NCBI GenBank assembly: GCA_016719295.1
Contig: JADKAF010000001.1
Location: 6,510,001 to 6,574,000, forward strand
DNA length: 64,000 nt
Source: Planctomycetota bacterium
GTDB taxonomy: Bacteria; Planctomycetota; UBA1135; JADKAF01
Direction: 5' to 3'
How positions within the stretch are numbered: the first letter of the stretch is position 1; each line of letters begins with the position of its first letter. The notes beneath the pieces were generated by a model that saw only the letters and a program-made list of their open reading frames with translations, made no database searches and was not told the DNA's origin. Both the position numbers and the translations under genes were made by a program. Of the stretch, positions 16,979-26,301 are shown one piece after another.

Positions 16979-18124
16979 ATGCACCGCAGTCTCGCTTTGC
17001 TCGCCGCGCTCGCCTTCGCCGCTCCCCTCGATGCGCAAGGGCTCGCGCTCTCCCTCACCAACGGCGTCCTCGGCGGCGCCGAGATCCCGTACTCGCCGCA
17101 GGCGATCCCGCGCACCGGGATCACGCTCGAGGCCTGGATCACCTACGACGACGCGACGATCATCCAAGGTTGGTCGCACCCGACGATCGCGCGGCAGCGC
17201 GTCGGCGGCGCCGGCGAAGCGTGGTTCCTGCGCGTCAACGCCGGGAACTCGCGCGCGACGCGGCTCTCGTTCGCGATCCAGCGCAACGCAGGCGTCCTGG
17301 ACTGGTGCGAATGGACCTTCTCTCCGGGGCAGCTCCTCGCGTGGACCCACGTCGCGGCTACCTATGATGGCGCGTTCCAGCGCCTCTTCGTGAATGGCGC
17401 CGAGGTCGCGTCCGTCGCGCGACCCGGTGCGCTGCCGCTCTTGGATCAAGGTGGCGATCTCAACATCGGCAAGGGCGACCCCGGCTCGACGCTCTCGCAC
17501 TACGAGGTCTGGAACGGCTCGATCGACGAGCTGCGCCTGTGGCCCTTCGCGCGCACGCAGGCAGAGATCCAGCGCACGATGAACCTCGCGCTGAGCAGCG
17601 TCCCCGGCCTCGTCTCGACGTGGAGCTTCGATCAGAGCGACTTCGCGGACGGCTCCTCTACGCTGAACGGCAACGCGATCGGCACGCCGGTCTTCACGCC
17701 CGGCGCGCCGGCGCTGGTCACCGCGGGCTTCCCGGGAGTGCTCTCCGCGGGAGCAGGCACGCCGGGCTGCTTCGGCTCGCTCCACGCGACGGTGGGCAGC
17801 CTCCCGCAGGCGGGCAACGCGGCGTTCGCCCTCGTCGCGCATCGTTTCCCCACTGCGGCACCGGTCGCGATGCTCTTCGGCCCGGGGATCTCGCCGGTCC
17901 CGATCCAGGTCGCCGGCCTCAATCTCTGGCCCGATCTCACGAGCCCTGCTTCGTTCCTCCTGCCCGCGACGCGCGATCCCCTGGGCACGGCGCGCTTCGG
18001 CATCCCCATCCCGCCCGGGATTCCCGTCGGCTCCGGCTTCGCGGCCCAGTTCGTGGCCATCGATCCGTGCGGACCCGCTGGCGCCACCGCCTCCGATGCC
18101 GTCGCCGGCGCCATCGTCCCCTGA
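16979..18124 (+). CDS. secreted LamG-like protein with lineage-type C-terminal module
   Basis: 381 residues. A signal peptide ends near PLDAQ. Residues 20-235 form a concanavalin/LamG-like sandwich (ITLEAWITYDD, WTHVAATYDGAFQRLFVNG, NGSIDELRLWPFARTQAEI). From about 250 a second module begins, GAGTPGCFGSLHATVG, with paired cysteines, repeated Gly/Pro-rich strands and DPCGPAG near the end. A module of the same design closes the secreted propeller protein that ends at 51283. LamG domains bind glycans or mediate adhesion. The 115-bp gap before it shows no gene. Confidence 0.8.
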   Translation: MHRSLALLAALAFAAPLDAQGLALSLTNGVLGGAEIPYSPQAIPRTGITLEAWITYDDATIIQGWSHPTIARQRVGGAGEAWFLRVNAGNSRATRLSFAIQRNAGVLDWCEWTFSPGQLLAWTHVAATYDGAFQRLFVNGAEVASVARPGALPLLDQGGDLNIGKGDPGSTLSHYEVWNGSIDELRLWPFARTQAEIQRTMNLALSSVPGLVSTWSFDQSDFADGSSTLNGNAIGTPVFTPGAPALVTAGFPGVLSAGAGTPGCFGSLHATVGSLPQAGNAAFALVAHRFPTAAPVAMLFGPGISPVPIQVAGLNLWPDLTSPASFLLPATRDPLGTARFGIPIPPGIPVGSGFAAQFVAIDPCGPAGATASDAVAGAIVP

Positions 18125-18230
18125 GGGCGAGCGCGCCGAGCAGGAGGGAGATCGGGTTCCTCACCGACGCCCAGCGTGACGACGTAGACGCCACTCGCCT
18201 CGCAACACGAAGCTCTGCTCGAGCCGTGCT

Positions 18231-18311
18231 GAAACCGAACGTGCGGTGCCAGAGCAAATTTCTCCGGTTAGCAACCGGAGGAAATTGCTCTGGCACCGCA
18301 CGTTCGGTTTC
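18231..18311. repeat. 81-bp near-perfect palindrome (39-bp arms, 3-base loop)
   Basis: The left arm is 18231-18269 and the right arm 18273-18311, with AGC between them. The arms differ at two of 39 positions and begin GAAACCGAACGTGCGG. The element lies 107 bp after the LamG gene and 28 bp before the SEC-C gene. It is far longer than a terminator stem and has no T-run, so it looks more like a dispersed palindromic element than a simple terminator. The flanking AT-rich inner part differs in composition from its surroundings. No direct repeats (target duplications) are obvious. Confidence 0.85.
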
Positions 18312-18338
18312 AATGCGGCGCCGCTCGGTGTTGCGCCC

Positions 18339-20330
18339 ATGGACCCCTACCTTCCTTGCCCTTGCGGCAGCGGCAAGAAGTTCAAGTTCTGCTGCCGCGA
18401 GAAGGTGCGCGAGCAGGAGCGCGTCGAGCGGGCCGAGCGCGAAGCGGCGCAGAGCTCGCTCGCGCTGAGCGACGACGAGCTCGACCGCTTAGAAGACGAG
18501 GAGGAGCGGGGCCTCGCCCTGCTCGATGCGGGCAGCGTCGACGAGGCGGCCGCGTGCTTCGAGGCGCTGCTCGCGGCGCATCCCGAGCTCCCCGGTCCGC
18601 ATGTTCACCTCGCCGAGGCGCGTCTCGGAGAAGGGCGTCTCGCCGAGGTGGAGCCGCTGCTGCAGAAGCACTTGCGCATCGTCGGCGGCGAGGATCCGTT
18701 GGCGCTCGGCATGCTCGTGCGCGTCGCGCTCCTCTCCGGGCGCCGCGACGAAGCGCTCCAGCACGCCGAGCGCCTCTGGCGCCTGAGGGCGATCGACGAA
18801 GAGGCGCTCTGGCAGAAGGTCTACTCGTGCGCGTTCTTCCGTCGCGAGGAAGAGCTCCTGCGCTGGGTCGAGCGCTGGAGCTATCCCGATCATCCGCTCG
18901 CCGCCGATCTCGCCTTCTTCGCCGGCGTCGCCGCCGCGAACCTCGGTCGCACGGAGCTCGCGCTCACGCACTTCGAGGAAGCGCTCTCCAGCGAGCGCTA
19001 CGGCGACCTCGCCGATGCGCACCACGAGCGCTTGGAGTCCGGGCGCGGCCCGGGCAGCAGCTCCGGGCGCTGGTCGTACTTCCGCTCCGATGATCTCCTC
19101 CCCTCGGTGCTGCTCGATCGCTGGATCGAGAAGGTCGAGGTTCCGAGCGCCGGCCTGCGCGACCTCGTGATCGAGTGGCTGGACGACGCCAGCGCTACGG
19201 ACGCGGATGGGATCGCGCTGCTCGGCGCGATCGGCGATGAAGTCTCCGTGGAGGCCCTGCGAGCGTACGCGCGAGGCCAGTCGGGGAGCTTCGGCTCGAG
19301 GCTCCGCGCGGTCAGCGCGCTGCACCGCGCGGGAGCCCTCGCGTACACGGAGCCGATCGAGGTCTGGACCGGCGCTTCTTGGTGCGCGGTCCCGGTTCCT
19401 CTGGGCGAGGTCGTGCCGCAGGACGTCTTCGAGGCGATCGCGGAGCACCTCGAGCGCCTCGAGCGGCATGGCAGCTCGCTGGACGAGCGGCGCGAGTATC
19501 TGCTCGCCGCGGTCGCCGAGGATCCGGAAGACTGGTTCGCGCGCATCTCCCTCGCGCGGATGGAGCTCCTGGAGCGCGGTCCCGCCGCTGCGCGAGCGCA
19601 TCTCGAGGAGCGCGTCCTGCCGCAGAGGGCGCTGGCCGGCTTGCTCTTCTACTACGCGCTGACGCGTCTCGAGATCCATCTGCAGGAAGCGGATCTGGAA
19701 GCCGTCGCTCCCTGGCTCCTGCTCTGCGCGCGCGTACTTCCAGGCTGGGAACGCGTGACGCTCGAGCGGGCGGAGGTCGAGGCGCTCTTCGACTCGGAGG
19801 CGCCCTTCGATCGCGCGGCGTGGGATCGCAGCCAGCGGCAGCGCGGGGATCATGTGCTCGCGCCCGAGCTCCTGGATCTGCTGTATCGCCGCAGCTGGGC
19901 CGGCGTGCGCGACTTCGCGACCGCGCACCGTCTGCTCGCTCCGCTCGAGCTCACGCGCTCGGCGCTGATCGAGCGCCTCCACGGCTCCTTGCGGGAGCGC
20001 GGCTTCGCACCGCTCCTCGAAGAGCTCTCGCCGATCGCACGCGAGACGCTCGCGACCTTGCGCTCGCGCGGCGGCGCGATGCCGCTCGAGCTCCTCGAGA
20101 TCCGCTGCCAGAGCCTCTTCATGGAAGCCGGACGCGAGGAGGCCGAGGCTCTCTATGAAGCGCTCGATCTCCTCGATCTCCTGGACGAGCGCGCCCTGAT
20201 CGCGATCGGCCCACCGGCGGAAGGTGTGCAGGTTCCGGGCGTGGGCGGCGGGGAGGCCGCGCCAGGGGAGCTCTGCGTCTTCCTCACGCGCGAGGTCGGG
20301 GAGTTGCTGGACGCTGCGCCACGAGCTTGA
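18339..20330 (+). CDS. SEC-C motif and TPR-like protein
   Basis: 663 residues from ATG at 18339. Starts further upstream would lie inside the palindrome and are rejected. The N-terminus MDPYLPCPCGSGKKFKFCC is a complete SEC-C zinc motif (CxCxSGKKxKxCC), as at the C-terminus of SecA. A charged helical linker and a long helical, TPR-like region follow (for example SVDEAAACFEALLAAHPELP and GRTELALTHFEEALSSERYG). There is no signal peptide or membrane segment. It probably acts as a protein-binding adaptor. The kinase gene begins 36 bp downstream, so the pair and the following sigma factor probably form one operon. Confidence 0.8.
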   Translation: MDPYLPCPCGSGKKFKFCCREKVREQERVERAEREAAQSSLALSDDELDRLEDEEERGLALLDAGSVDEAAACFEALLAAHPELPGPHVHLAEARLGEGRLAEVEPLLQKHLRIVGGEDPLALGMLVRVALLSGRRDEALQHAERLWRLRAIDEEALWQKVYSCAFFRREEELLRWVERWSYPDHPLAADLAFFAGVAAANLGRTELALTHFEEALSSERYGDLADAHHERLESGRGPGSSSGRWSYFRSDDLLPSVLLDRWIEKVEVPSAGLRDLVIEWLDDASATDADGIALLGAIGDEVSVEALRAYARGQSGSFGSRLRAVSALHRAGALAYTEPIEVWTGASWCAVPVPLGEVVPQDVFEAIAEHLERLERHGSSLDERREYLLAAVAEDPEDWFARISLARMELLERGPAAARAHLEERVLPQRALAGLLFYYALTRLEIHLQEADLEAVAPWLLLCARVLPGWERVTLERAEVEALFDSEAPFDRAAWDRSQRQRGDHVLAPELLDLLYRRSWAGVRDFATAHRLLAPLELTRSALIERLHGSLRERGFAPLLEELSPIARETLATLRSRGGAMPLELLEIRCQSLFMEAGREEAEALYEALDLLDLLDERALIAIGPPAEGVQVPGVGGGEAAPGELCVFLTREVGELLDAAPRA

Positions 20331-20366
20331 AGCTCGTCGACGCCTTCGCGTAGATCGGAGAGCCGC

Positions 20367-23105
20367 ATGGATGCGCACGCGCGTCGACCTCTGCAGGAGC
20401 AGGCCGCTCTCGACTTGCTGCGCGAGGCCGCTGCGGCGCTCGACGCCCGGGTGATCGAGATCGAAGACCGCCTCGCGAGTCCGGGCGCTGCTGCGTGGCT
20501 CGCCGAGATCTCCGCCGGAGGCGAAACGGAGGCCGCGGGAGCCTTGCTGGCGGAGGCCCTCGCGGAGGCGCGTCGCGCGCTGAGCTCTCCCGCCGCGTCA
20601 CGCACGGCAGCTGCGACCACGGTCGAGCTCTGGGGCTTGCTCGCGGCGAGCGGGCACGAGCCCTTCGCCGCGCTCGGGGCGAGCGCGCGGGACGCTCGAG
20701 ACGCAGCCCAAGCAGCCCCTCTCTCCGAACCCGAAGGCTCCCGCTCGATCGGACGCTACGAGCTGCTGGATCCTCTCGGCGCTGGAGCCTCCGGGGTCGT
20801 CTTCCGCGCGCGACATCGCGACCACGGTGGTCTCGCCGCCGTGAAGCTCCTGCGCCTGGACGCGCAGAGCCCTCGGCAGGCGGAGCGTTTCCGGCGAGAG
20901 GCCCGCATCCTCTCGCGCCTCGCTCATCCGGCCATCGTGCGCGTGCTGGACTCGGGTGTCGCGTCGCGCGATGGCCTCGCCACGCCGTATCTCGTCTCCG
21001 AGCTCGTGGAAGGCGCCGCCTTCGACGTGGCGCTGCGAGGCGCATCGCGCGAGTCCACGCTGCGCGCGTTCGCCGAGGTCTGCGAAGCCATCGCGCACGC
21101 TCACGAGCGCGGCGTCCTGCATCGCGATCTCAAGCCCGCGAACGTGCTCGTCGACGCGGCGCTGCACGCCCATGTCCTCGACTTCGGCTTGGCGCGCGAG
21201 GGGCACTTCGACCACGCGACGGTCAGCGCGACCGGGACCGGTGAAGTGCTGGGAACGCTCGCCGCGATGAGTCCCGAGCAGGCGCGCGGGGAGCTCGTCG
21301 ACGAGCGCAGCGACGTCTGGGCGCTCGGCGCGCTGCTCTTCGCCGCGTTGACCGGCGAGGCGCCGCACGACCTGCGCGCGCGGAGCGCGGCCGAGTGTCT
21401 CCGGCGCATCGGCGAGCAGCCTGCCCGGCGCCTGCGCGCGTTGCGCCGCGACGCGGAGCGCGACCTCGCGGCCGTCGTCGAGCGCGCGCTCGCGTTCGAG
21501 CGCGATTCCCGCTACCGCAGCGCGACGGAGCTGCTCTTCGACGTGCGACGTCTGCTCGCTGGCGACCCCGTCTCGGCGCGGCCGCCGGGGTTCCTCGAAG
21601 CGCTCGCCCGCTTCGCGAGGCGGCATCGCATCGCCAGCGCGGTCGTGCTCGTCGTCGCCTCCGTGCTCGCAGCCTCTGCCGTCATGACGTTGCTCGCCTT
21701 GAGGCAGGCGCAGCGCTCCGAGCGCGCCACGCTCGAAGTTCTCGACCGTGCCGTCGCCTACGCGGAGAACCTCTCGGAGTCCTCACGGCCCACGCGCGAT
21801 CAGGTGCGGCTGCTGGAGGAATCGATCGCTTCCGTGGGCGGCATCGGCTCCGGCGTCGACCAGGACTCGCTGCGGCGCATCGAAGCGCGCCTCTGGGAGA
21901 TCCTCGGCGACGTGCGGCTGCGAGCGGGTGATGAGGATGGCGCTCGCGCGGCGCGCTTGCGCGTGCAGGAGCTCGAGGAGGATCGGCAGCGCCGCGGCGC
22001 ATCCAATCGCCTGGCCTTCGCGCGCGCGCTCGTGAAGGTCGGCGATCTCGAGAAGCAGGCCAAGCCCGAGGTCGCGCGGAGGCGCTACGAAGCGGCCCAC
22101 GAGATCATCGCGGCGGAGGCTGCGCGGCCGGATGCCGATCTCAAACCGCGAGACGAGCTCGGCTGGAGCTGGGAGCGGCTCGCCGACCTCGCGTACGCTC
22201 GACTCGACGCGGAGCCGGCGCTCGAGCTCTCGGAGCACCGGCTGCGCGTCGCGGAGAAGCTCTTCGCCGAGCAACCGGACGGCCTCCGCCATTACGCCAT
22301 GGCGAGCGCGCTCGCGGTCCGCGCGGTCTGTGTCGAGCGCTTCATCCCGGCCGACCAGCGCGCGCGCGACGAAATCTCGCGCCTGTTGGAGCGCGCTTGC
22401 GGTCACTCCATGGACGCGGTCCTGCAGGCGCCCGAGCGGCATCCCTTCCTCCGGTTGGCCTCGGTGGTGCATCAGCGGCGCGCGCGCGCGCTCCTCTCCG
22501 AAGGGGCTCCGGCGCGAGCCGAGGAGTGCATCCTGCGGCCGCGCGAGTGGATCCTCGCGGCGCTCGGCCGCGAGCCGCTCGTATTCGACTGGCGCGTCTG
22601 CGCGATCGAGATCGCCACCCTGCTCGCGGACTGCGCCGAGGCGCGCGCGCTCCACGCGCAGGCGGACGAGCGCTGGGAAGAAGCCTGGCAGCAGGCGCAG
22701 GCCGGGCTCGCGATCCTCGCGGGCGCCGCGACCGCGAGAGAGCACGCCGTGACTCTCGTCGGCGCGGCGCTGCGCGCGTCCGAGCGCCGCGTCCCCGCCG
22801 CGACCGGTGGAACCTGGCGGGCGCGCCGGAAGGAGCTCTTCCAGGACGCGGCTCGTGCCTCCGACGCCACCGCGAGCGAGTGCGCGATGGTGGCACAGGC
22901 CATTCTCGACGGCGAGCTGGGAGCTCCTCCCGATCGCCCGCGCGCGATCGAGCTCGCGCGTCGCGCCGCTGCGCTCGCCCGTCGCGACCTGCGTCCGGAT
23001 CGACATCCCTCCATCGCCGAAGCGCTGAGGGCTTGTGGGCTCGACGACGAAGCGCAGGCTTTCGCCGAGCGCATGGGTTTCGCGCTCGACGAGCGTCCGC
23101 GCTGA
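20367..23105 (+). CDS. membrane-anchored Ser/Thr protein kinase
   Basis: 912 residues. An N-terminal helical region of about 120 residues is followed by a Hanks-type kinase domain (about 128-390). The glycine loop is LGAGASGVVFRARH, the catalytic Lys is in LAAVKLL, HRDLKPANV holds Asp254, DFGLAREG is the magnesium loop, and MSPEQARGE is the APE-like segment. A single membrane helix lies near residues 424-446. The C-terminal 460 residues are helical and TPR-like, probably extracytoplasmic. This architecture is common in Planctomycetota. The ECF-type sigma gene begins 37 bp downstream, the usual kinase and sigma pairing of this group, suggesting a shared signalling output. Confidence 0.92.
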   Translation: MDAHARRPLQEQAALDLLREAAAALDARVIEIEDRLASPGAAAWLAEISAGGETEAAGALLAEALAEARRALSSPAASRTAAATTVELWGLLAASGHEPFAALGASARDARDAAQAAPLSEPEGSRSIGRYELLDPLGAGASGVVFRARHRDHGGLAAVKLLRLDAQSPRQAERFRREARILSRLAHPAIVRVLDSGVASRDGLATPYLVSELVEGAAFDVALRGASRESTLRAFAEVCEAIAHAHERGVLHRDLKPANVLVDAALHAHVLDFGLAREGHFDHATVSATGTGEVLGTLAAMSPEQARGELVDERSDVWALGALLFAALTGEAPHDLRARSAAECLRRIGEQPARRLRALRRDAERDLAAVVERALAFERDSRYRSATELLFDVRRLLAGDPVSARPPGFLEALARFARRHRIASAVVLVVASVLAASAVMTLLALRQAQRSERATLEVLDRAVAYAENLSESSRPTRDQVRLLEESIASVGGIGSGVDQDSLRRIEARLWEILGDVRLRAGDEDGARAARLRVQELEEDRQRRGASNRLAFARALVKVGDLEKQAKPEVARRRYEAAHEIIAAEAARPDADLKPRDELGWSWERLADLAYARLDAEPALELSEHRLRVAEKLFAEQPDGLRHYAMASALAVRAVCVERFIPADQRARDEISRLLERACGHSMDAVLQAPERHPFLRLASVVHQRRARALLSEGAPARAEECILRPREWILAALGREPLVFDWRVCAIEIATLLADCAEARALHAQADERWEEAWQQAQAGLAILAGAATAREHAVTLVGAALRASERRVPAATGGTWRARRKELFQDAARASDATASECAMVAQAILDGELGAPPDRPRAIELARRAAALARRDLRPDRHPSIAEALRACGLDDEAQAFAERMGFALDERPR

Positions 23106-23142
23106 GCCTAGCTTCCGCCACCGACTTGCTTGCCCCACCGAG

Positions 23143-23838
23143 ATGTCGACGGACCACGAGTTCCCCGATACCCAGCGCTCTTGGATCGAGGCCCGCCTCG
23201 GCGAAGGCGACTCCGGCCTCGCCGCCGTGCGCCACGTCCTGATGCAGCTCTACGCCGGGCCGCTCTCCTCGGCGGCCTCGAGTCGCTTCGGGCTCTCGGC
23301 GGAGAACGCGACCGACCTCGTGCACGGCTTCTTCGTCACCCGTCTGGCGAACCCGGATTACTTCCGCCAATGGCGTGAGAGCGGCCGACGGCTCCGGCAC
23401 TGGCTCTGGGGCGGCCTCTGCTTCTATCGTCAGGAGCAACGGCGGGTGGAGCGCCGCCGCGCAGCCGAGCCCCTCGGCGACGACTATGAGCTCGCCGACC
23501 CTTCCGCGCTCGATCCTGGCGAGGAGCTCGAGCGCAGCTTCGCCATCGCCCTCGTGCGCGCCGCGATGCAGCGCGCCGAAGACGCCTGCTGCGCCGAAGG
23601 CCTCGACGAGCACTGGCAGGTCTTCGCGCGCCAAGCCCGCGGCGAGACCCTGCGCGCCATCGGCGCCGAGCTCGGGCTCAGCGAGAGCCAGGCCCACGTG
23701 CGCGCGCGCGCCGCGCGGCGGCGCTTCGTTGCGGCGCTCGGGGAGCTGCTGGCGGCGGATGGTGTTCCGCCGGCGGAGGTGCGGCGGGCGATCGAGGAGA
23801 TGGTGGAGCGGCGGCCGGGGGAATCGGGGCGGGTTTAG
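23143..23838 (+). CDS. ECF-type RNA polymerase sigma factor
   Basis: 231 residues from ATG at 23143. The N-terminal half has weak region-2 character (LVHGFFVTRLANPDYFRQW). The C-terminal half has a good region-4 helix-turn-helix (GETLRAIGAELGLSESQAHV, then RARAARRRFVAALGELL). Planctomycetal kinase-linked ECF factors often have such divergent region 2. It follows the kinase gene by 37 bp and probably acts with it. No anti-sigma gene is adjacent, which fits control by the kinase. Confidence 0.75.
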   Translation: MSTDHEFPDTQRSWIEARLGEGDSGLAAVRHVLMQLYAGPLSSAASSRFGLSAENATDLVHGFFVTRLANPDYFRQWRESGRRLRHWLWGGLCFYRQEQRRVERRRAAEPLGDDYELADPSALDPGEELERSFAIALVRAAMQRAEDACCAEGLDEHWQVFARQARGETLRAIGAELGLSESQAHVRARAARRRFVAALGELLAADGVPPAEVRRAIEEMVERRPGESGRV

Positions 23839-23879
23839 GAATCTGGAAATCACGGGTGGGGAGGGGGCGACTCGCGCGG

Positions 23880-24742
23880 CGGCTGCTGTGAATGGAATCA
23901 CTCGCTCGAGGAGCAGGTTCTCGACGTATTCGGGAACGCCGCGGACCTCGACAGTGCCGAGCTCTCCGTGAACATCGGAGGACACTTCGGGGGGCGCGAC
24001 GGTTGGGCGGCCGAAGGCTCAATACGCGCCCTCTGCCTCGAGGCGACGAATGGGCAGCTCCAAGTCCCCTTCGTCGATCCTTCGGTGCCGGCGATTATTC
24101 ATGGGCTACGACACAGCAGGCGTTCGATGTCTCCGGAGGCGATTCGGACCTCGACGCCGCTCGACTCCACCTCCAGCTCTCCAGTTGCTTCGGTGGCGCG
24201 ATGGGTTGGGACCCGGCGTCGGCAACCGGAACCTGAACCCGTCGTTCGTGAACGCCACCGCCGGCGACTACCGCCTGAGCGCGCTCTCGCCGCTCCGCGA
24301 CACCGGCAGCAGCGCGCTAGTGCCTGGGACGCTCGATCCGCTGCGCCTCGTCACGCGCGTGAACGGCGCCGGTGCCGAGCTCACGACCAAGAGCGCGCCC
24401 GCGGGCAGCACGCTCGCGCTGCACTTCGAAGCGCTCTCGACGCCGTTGCAATCGGCCGTAGGGCTCGTGCTGGGGAACGCCGTGCCCGTCGCAGCTCCGA
24501 TCTTCCCGACGCCCGGTCTGCTGGGCTTGCAGCTCGATCTCGCGTCGGCGCTGTTCTTCGTCGGCGGCACGGCTCCACCGCCGTTCGGCGTCGAGTACTT
24601 GGGCCCGAATGGAATCGCGCGCTCGTATCGCGTGCCGCCGGGACTCGGCGGCTTGCGCTTGCGGCTGCAAGGCGTCGCCCTTGGCCCGATGACGCAGAGC
24701 GGGTTCCTCGCCTTCAGCGACGCGCAAGAGCTCATCTTCTGA
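23880..24742 (+). pseudogene. decayed secreted beta-rich protein gene
   Basis: Protein-like sequence continues through three frames. About 23881-24085 reads VLDVFGNAADLDSAELSVN then FGGRDGW. About 24075-24230 reads FDVSGGDSDLDAARLHLQL then FGG and GW, a second copy of the same domain type. From about 24232 to the stop at 24742 comes a segment with DPSFVNATAGDYRLSALSP-like character (written here NPSFVNATAGDYRLSALSP). That is the usual tail of choice-of-anchor beta-helix proteins, followed by a C-terminal strand-rich module. At least two frameshifts or a deletion, and no credible start, mark it as a relic. It keeps a strong terminator downstream. Confidence 0.6.
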
Positions 24743-24753
24743 TCGAGGCGATC

Positions 24754-24783
24754 CCGAGGTCGAGGGCCGACCCTCGACCTCGG
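24754..24783 (+). terminator. strong hairpin after the decayed gene
   Basis: CCGAGGTCGAGGG pairs perfectly with CCCTCGACCTCGG around a CCGA loop (13-bp stem), 11 bp after the stop at 24742. Short T-rich AGTCTTCT follows. Confidence 0.75.
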
Positions 24784-24859
24784 AGTCTTCTGGCGCTGCG
24801 GCGTTCTCCGCTGGGTGACCGTCGCTCCGAGCTTGGCGGTGCCGGCGCGCACGGCCGGA

Positions 24860-25360
24860 TCAAGTCCGCTTGGGCCGTGACACCATCCGCCACGCCAGAA
24901 CGCTCACGAGGAGCACGGGCACGGACCCGAACATGGCGACGAGTGGCTCGCGGCTCGGCCACGCGTAGGCACGCCACGCGATGTGGGCTAAGAAGGCGAG
25001 CGGGACGGCGCTGGCGGCGGCGGCGAAGAGCGCGCGGAGGAGTCGCGGTGTGCGCGACTGGCCGATCAGATAGCTCGCGGGGAGCTGGGATGGCGCGGCG
25101 ATGAGGAACAAGAGCACGCATCCCAAGTCGAGCAGGAGCCAAGACCGCGCCGGGTCATGCTCGTGATGCGGTGCACGGAGCAGCGCGAAGAGCAGCAGCA
25201 GCGCGAGCAGGGACCAGGTGATGAGCTCGCCGACGACGAGGTAGGCCTGCGCGAGGCCGTTGCCCGCGGCGTCGCTGCCGCGTTGGTTGGCTGCCATCGC
25301 CCCGATGCAGAGGATCGAGAGGAGCACGACGCCGAAGGCGAGAGAGAAGAGCAGATCCAC
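24860..25360 (-). CDS. small multi-pass membrane protein of unknown function
   Basis: 166 residues with about five hydrophobic segments (LLFSLAFGVVLLSILCIGAM at the N-terminus, then YLVVGELITWSLLALLLLFA, WLLLDLGCVLLFLIA, AAAASAVPLAFLAHIAW and PLVAMFGSVPVLLVSVLAWR). No conserved polar motif suggests an enzyme or transporter family. It ends in a basic tail, SRPKRT. It lies 43 bp downstream of the CbrC-like gene on the same strand and may be co-transcribed with it. Confidence 0.65.
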   Translation of the reverse strand: MDLLFSLAFGVVLLSILCIGAMAANQRGSDAAGNGLAQAYLVVGELITWSLLALLLLFALLRAPHHEHDPARSWLLLDLGCVLLFLIAAPSQLPASYLIGQSRTPRLLRALFAAAASAVPLAFLAHIAWRAYAWPSREPLVAMFGSVPVLLVSVLAWRMVSRPKRT

Positions 25361-25403
25361 GGGAGCCTGGAGTTGTGGGGCGAGACGGACGACGACTCGC
25401 CGA

Positions 25404-25961
25404 TCAGGGGCGATCGATACGCGCTATCAAAGTGCCGCACGCGAGGCAGCGGAAGACGTACGCGGTCGGACCGCGATCGCGATCGAGCGCCGCGATCAGC
25501 GCATGCAGCGCGCCGCCGGACATCCCGAGGTCATGCACCAGGTGCCCGATCAGCGGGCCTTCGACTTCGCGGTAGCGCGCGCGGAGCTGCTCGGCTCCCA
25601 CGGGCTCGAGGAAGCTCGAGGGAGCGCCACAGCAGAGCGGCCATTCGATGCCCTGCCACGTGTGGAAGCCCGGGGTCCGCGTGAGCAGCTCTTCCAGCAT
25701 GTCGCTCGACACCGCGGAGGGCACGAGCTCGGCATCGAAGAACTCGACGCCGAAGCGCGCGTGCGCCGTGCCGTCGGCGATACACCACGGGCAGAGGGCG
25801 TCCTCGACGTCGGCCGCGGCGAAGACCGGGCCGACGTAGGTCGCCGGGCGCTCCTGCTCGCACGCGCGACACGAGACGGGGCGCCACTCGAGGCTCCCGC
25901 TCGACAGCGGGTCGGAGTGCAGACGGAAGTGCGGGAGGGGCGGATGTGACACGCGTTCCAT
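25404..25961 (-). CDS. CbrC/UPF0167 family protein
   Basis: 185 residues from ATG at 25961. LPHFRLHSDPLSSGSL is the usual N-terminal signature. Zinc-type cysteine pairs follow (SCRACEQ, LCPWCIADG, CCGAP and the C-terminal FRCLACG). The family includes E. coli CbrC, linked to colicin E2 tolerance; a biochemical function is not established. It is cytosolic. A frame extension to 26396 upstream is rejected because the family begins at this Met region. Confidence 0.85.
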   Translation of the reverse strand: MERVSHPPLPHFRLHSDPLSSGSLEWRPVSCRACEQERPATYVGPVFAAADVEDALCPWCIADGTAHARFGVEFFDAELVPSAVSSDMLEELLTRTPGFHTWQGIEWPLCCGAPSSFLEPVGAEQLRARYREVEGPLIGHLVHDLGMSGGALHALIAALDRDRGPTAYVFRCLACGTLIARIDRP

Positions 25962-26301
25962 CCTGAGCGTGAGAGCGAAGAGAGGTGGCAGCGGAGACCT
26001 GAGGGAGATCGGGCCCACGTGTCGCGGGCGTTTCGCGGCGTCGATGATCTCCGCGATCTCCATGCCCGGGTCGAGCTCGCCCAAACCGACTTTCTGCTTC
26101 GGCGCTTTGCTCCGGACGGCGTGCGCTCGCGTCGCGAGCACAGGAACTCCTGGACCCAGCGTTTGCCCTCCCGCATCGCCTTCGCCACAATGCGCCGCGC
26201 TCGCCCGGGTGGCTCCCGCGCGAGCAGGGAAGTCTGAAGACCTCTTCGATTCGGGCCACGCGAGCTTGGCGGTTCCGCGCGGCCTGACGAGGGCTACGCA
26301 C
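25962..26301. other. 340-bp divergent intergenic region, possible gene relic
   Basis: It lies between the CbrC-like gene and the epimerase gene and should hold both promoters. On the minus strand a start at 26188 gives about 20 plausible codons (MAKAMREGKRWVQEFL). After one frame change, a second plausible stretch follows (KVGLGELDPGMEIAEIIDAA). Together these hint at a small protein broken by a frameshift. I cannot name it. Confidence 0.3.

Noticed and set aside
18246..18338. Upstream start for the SEC-C gene inside the palindrome
   Set aside because: The SEC-C motif starts at 18339, and the palindrome gives a mirror-image frame on the other strand, so the extra residues are a by-product.
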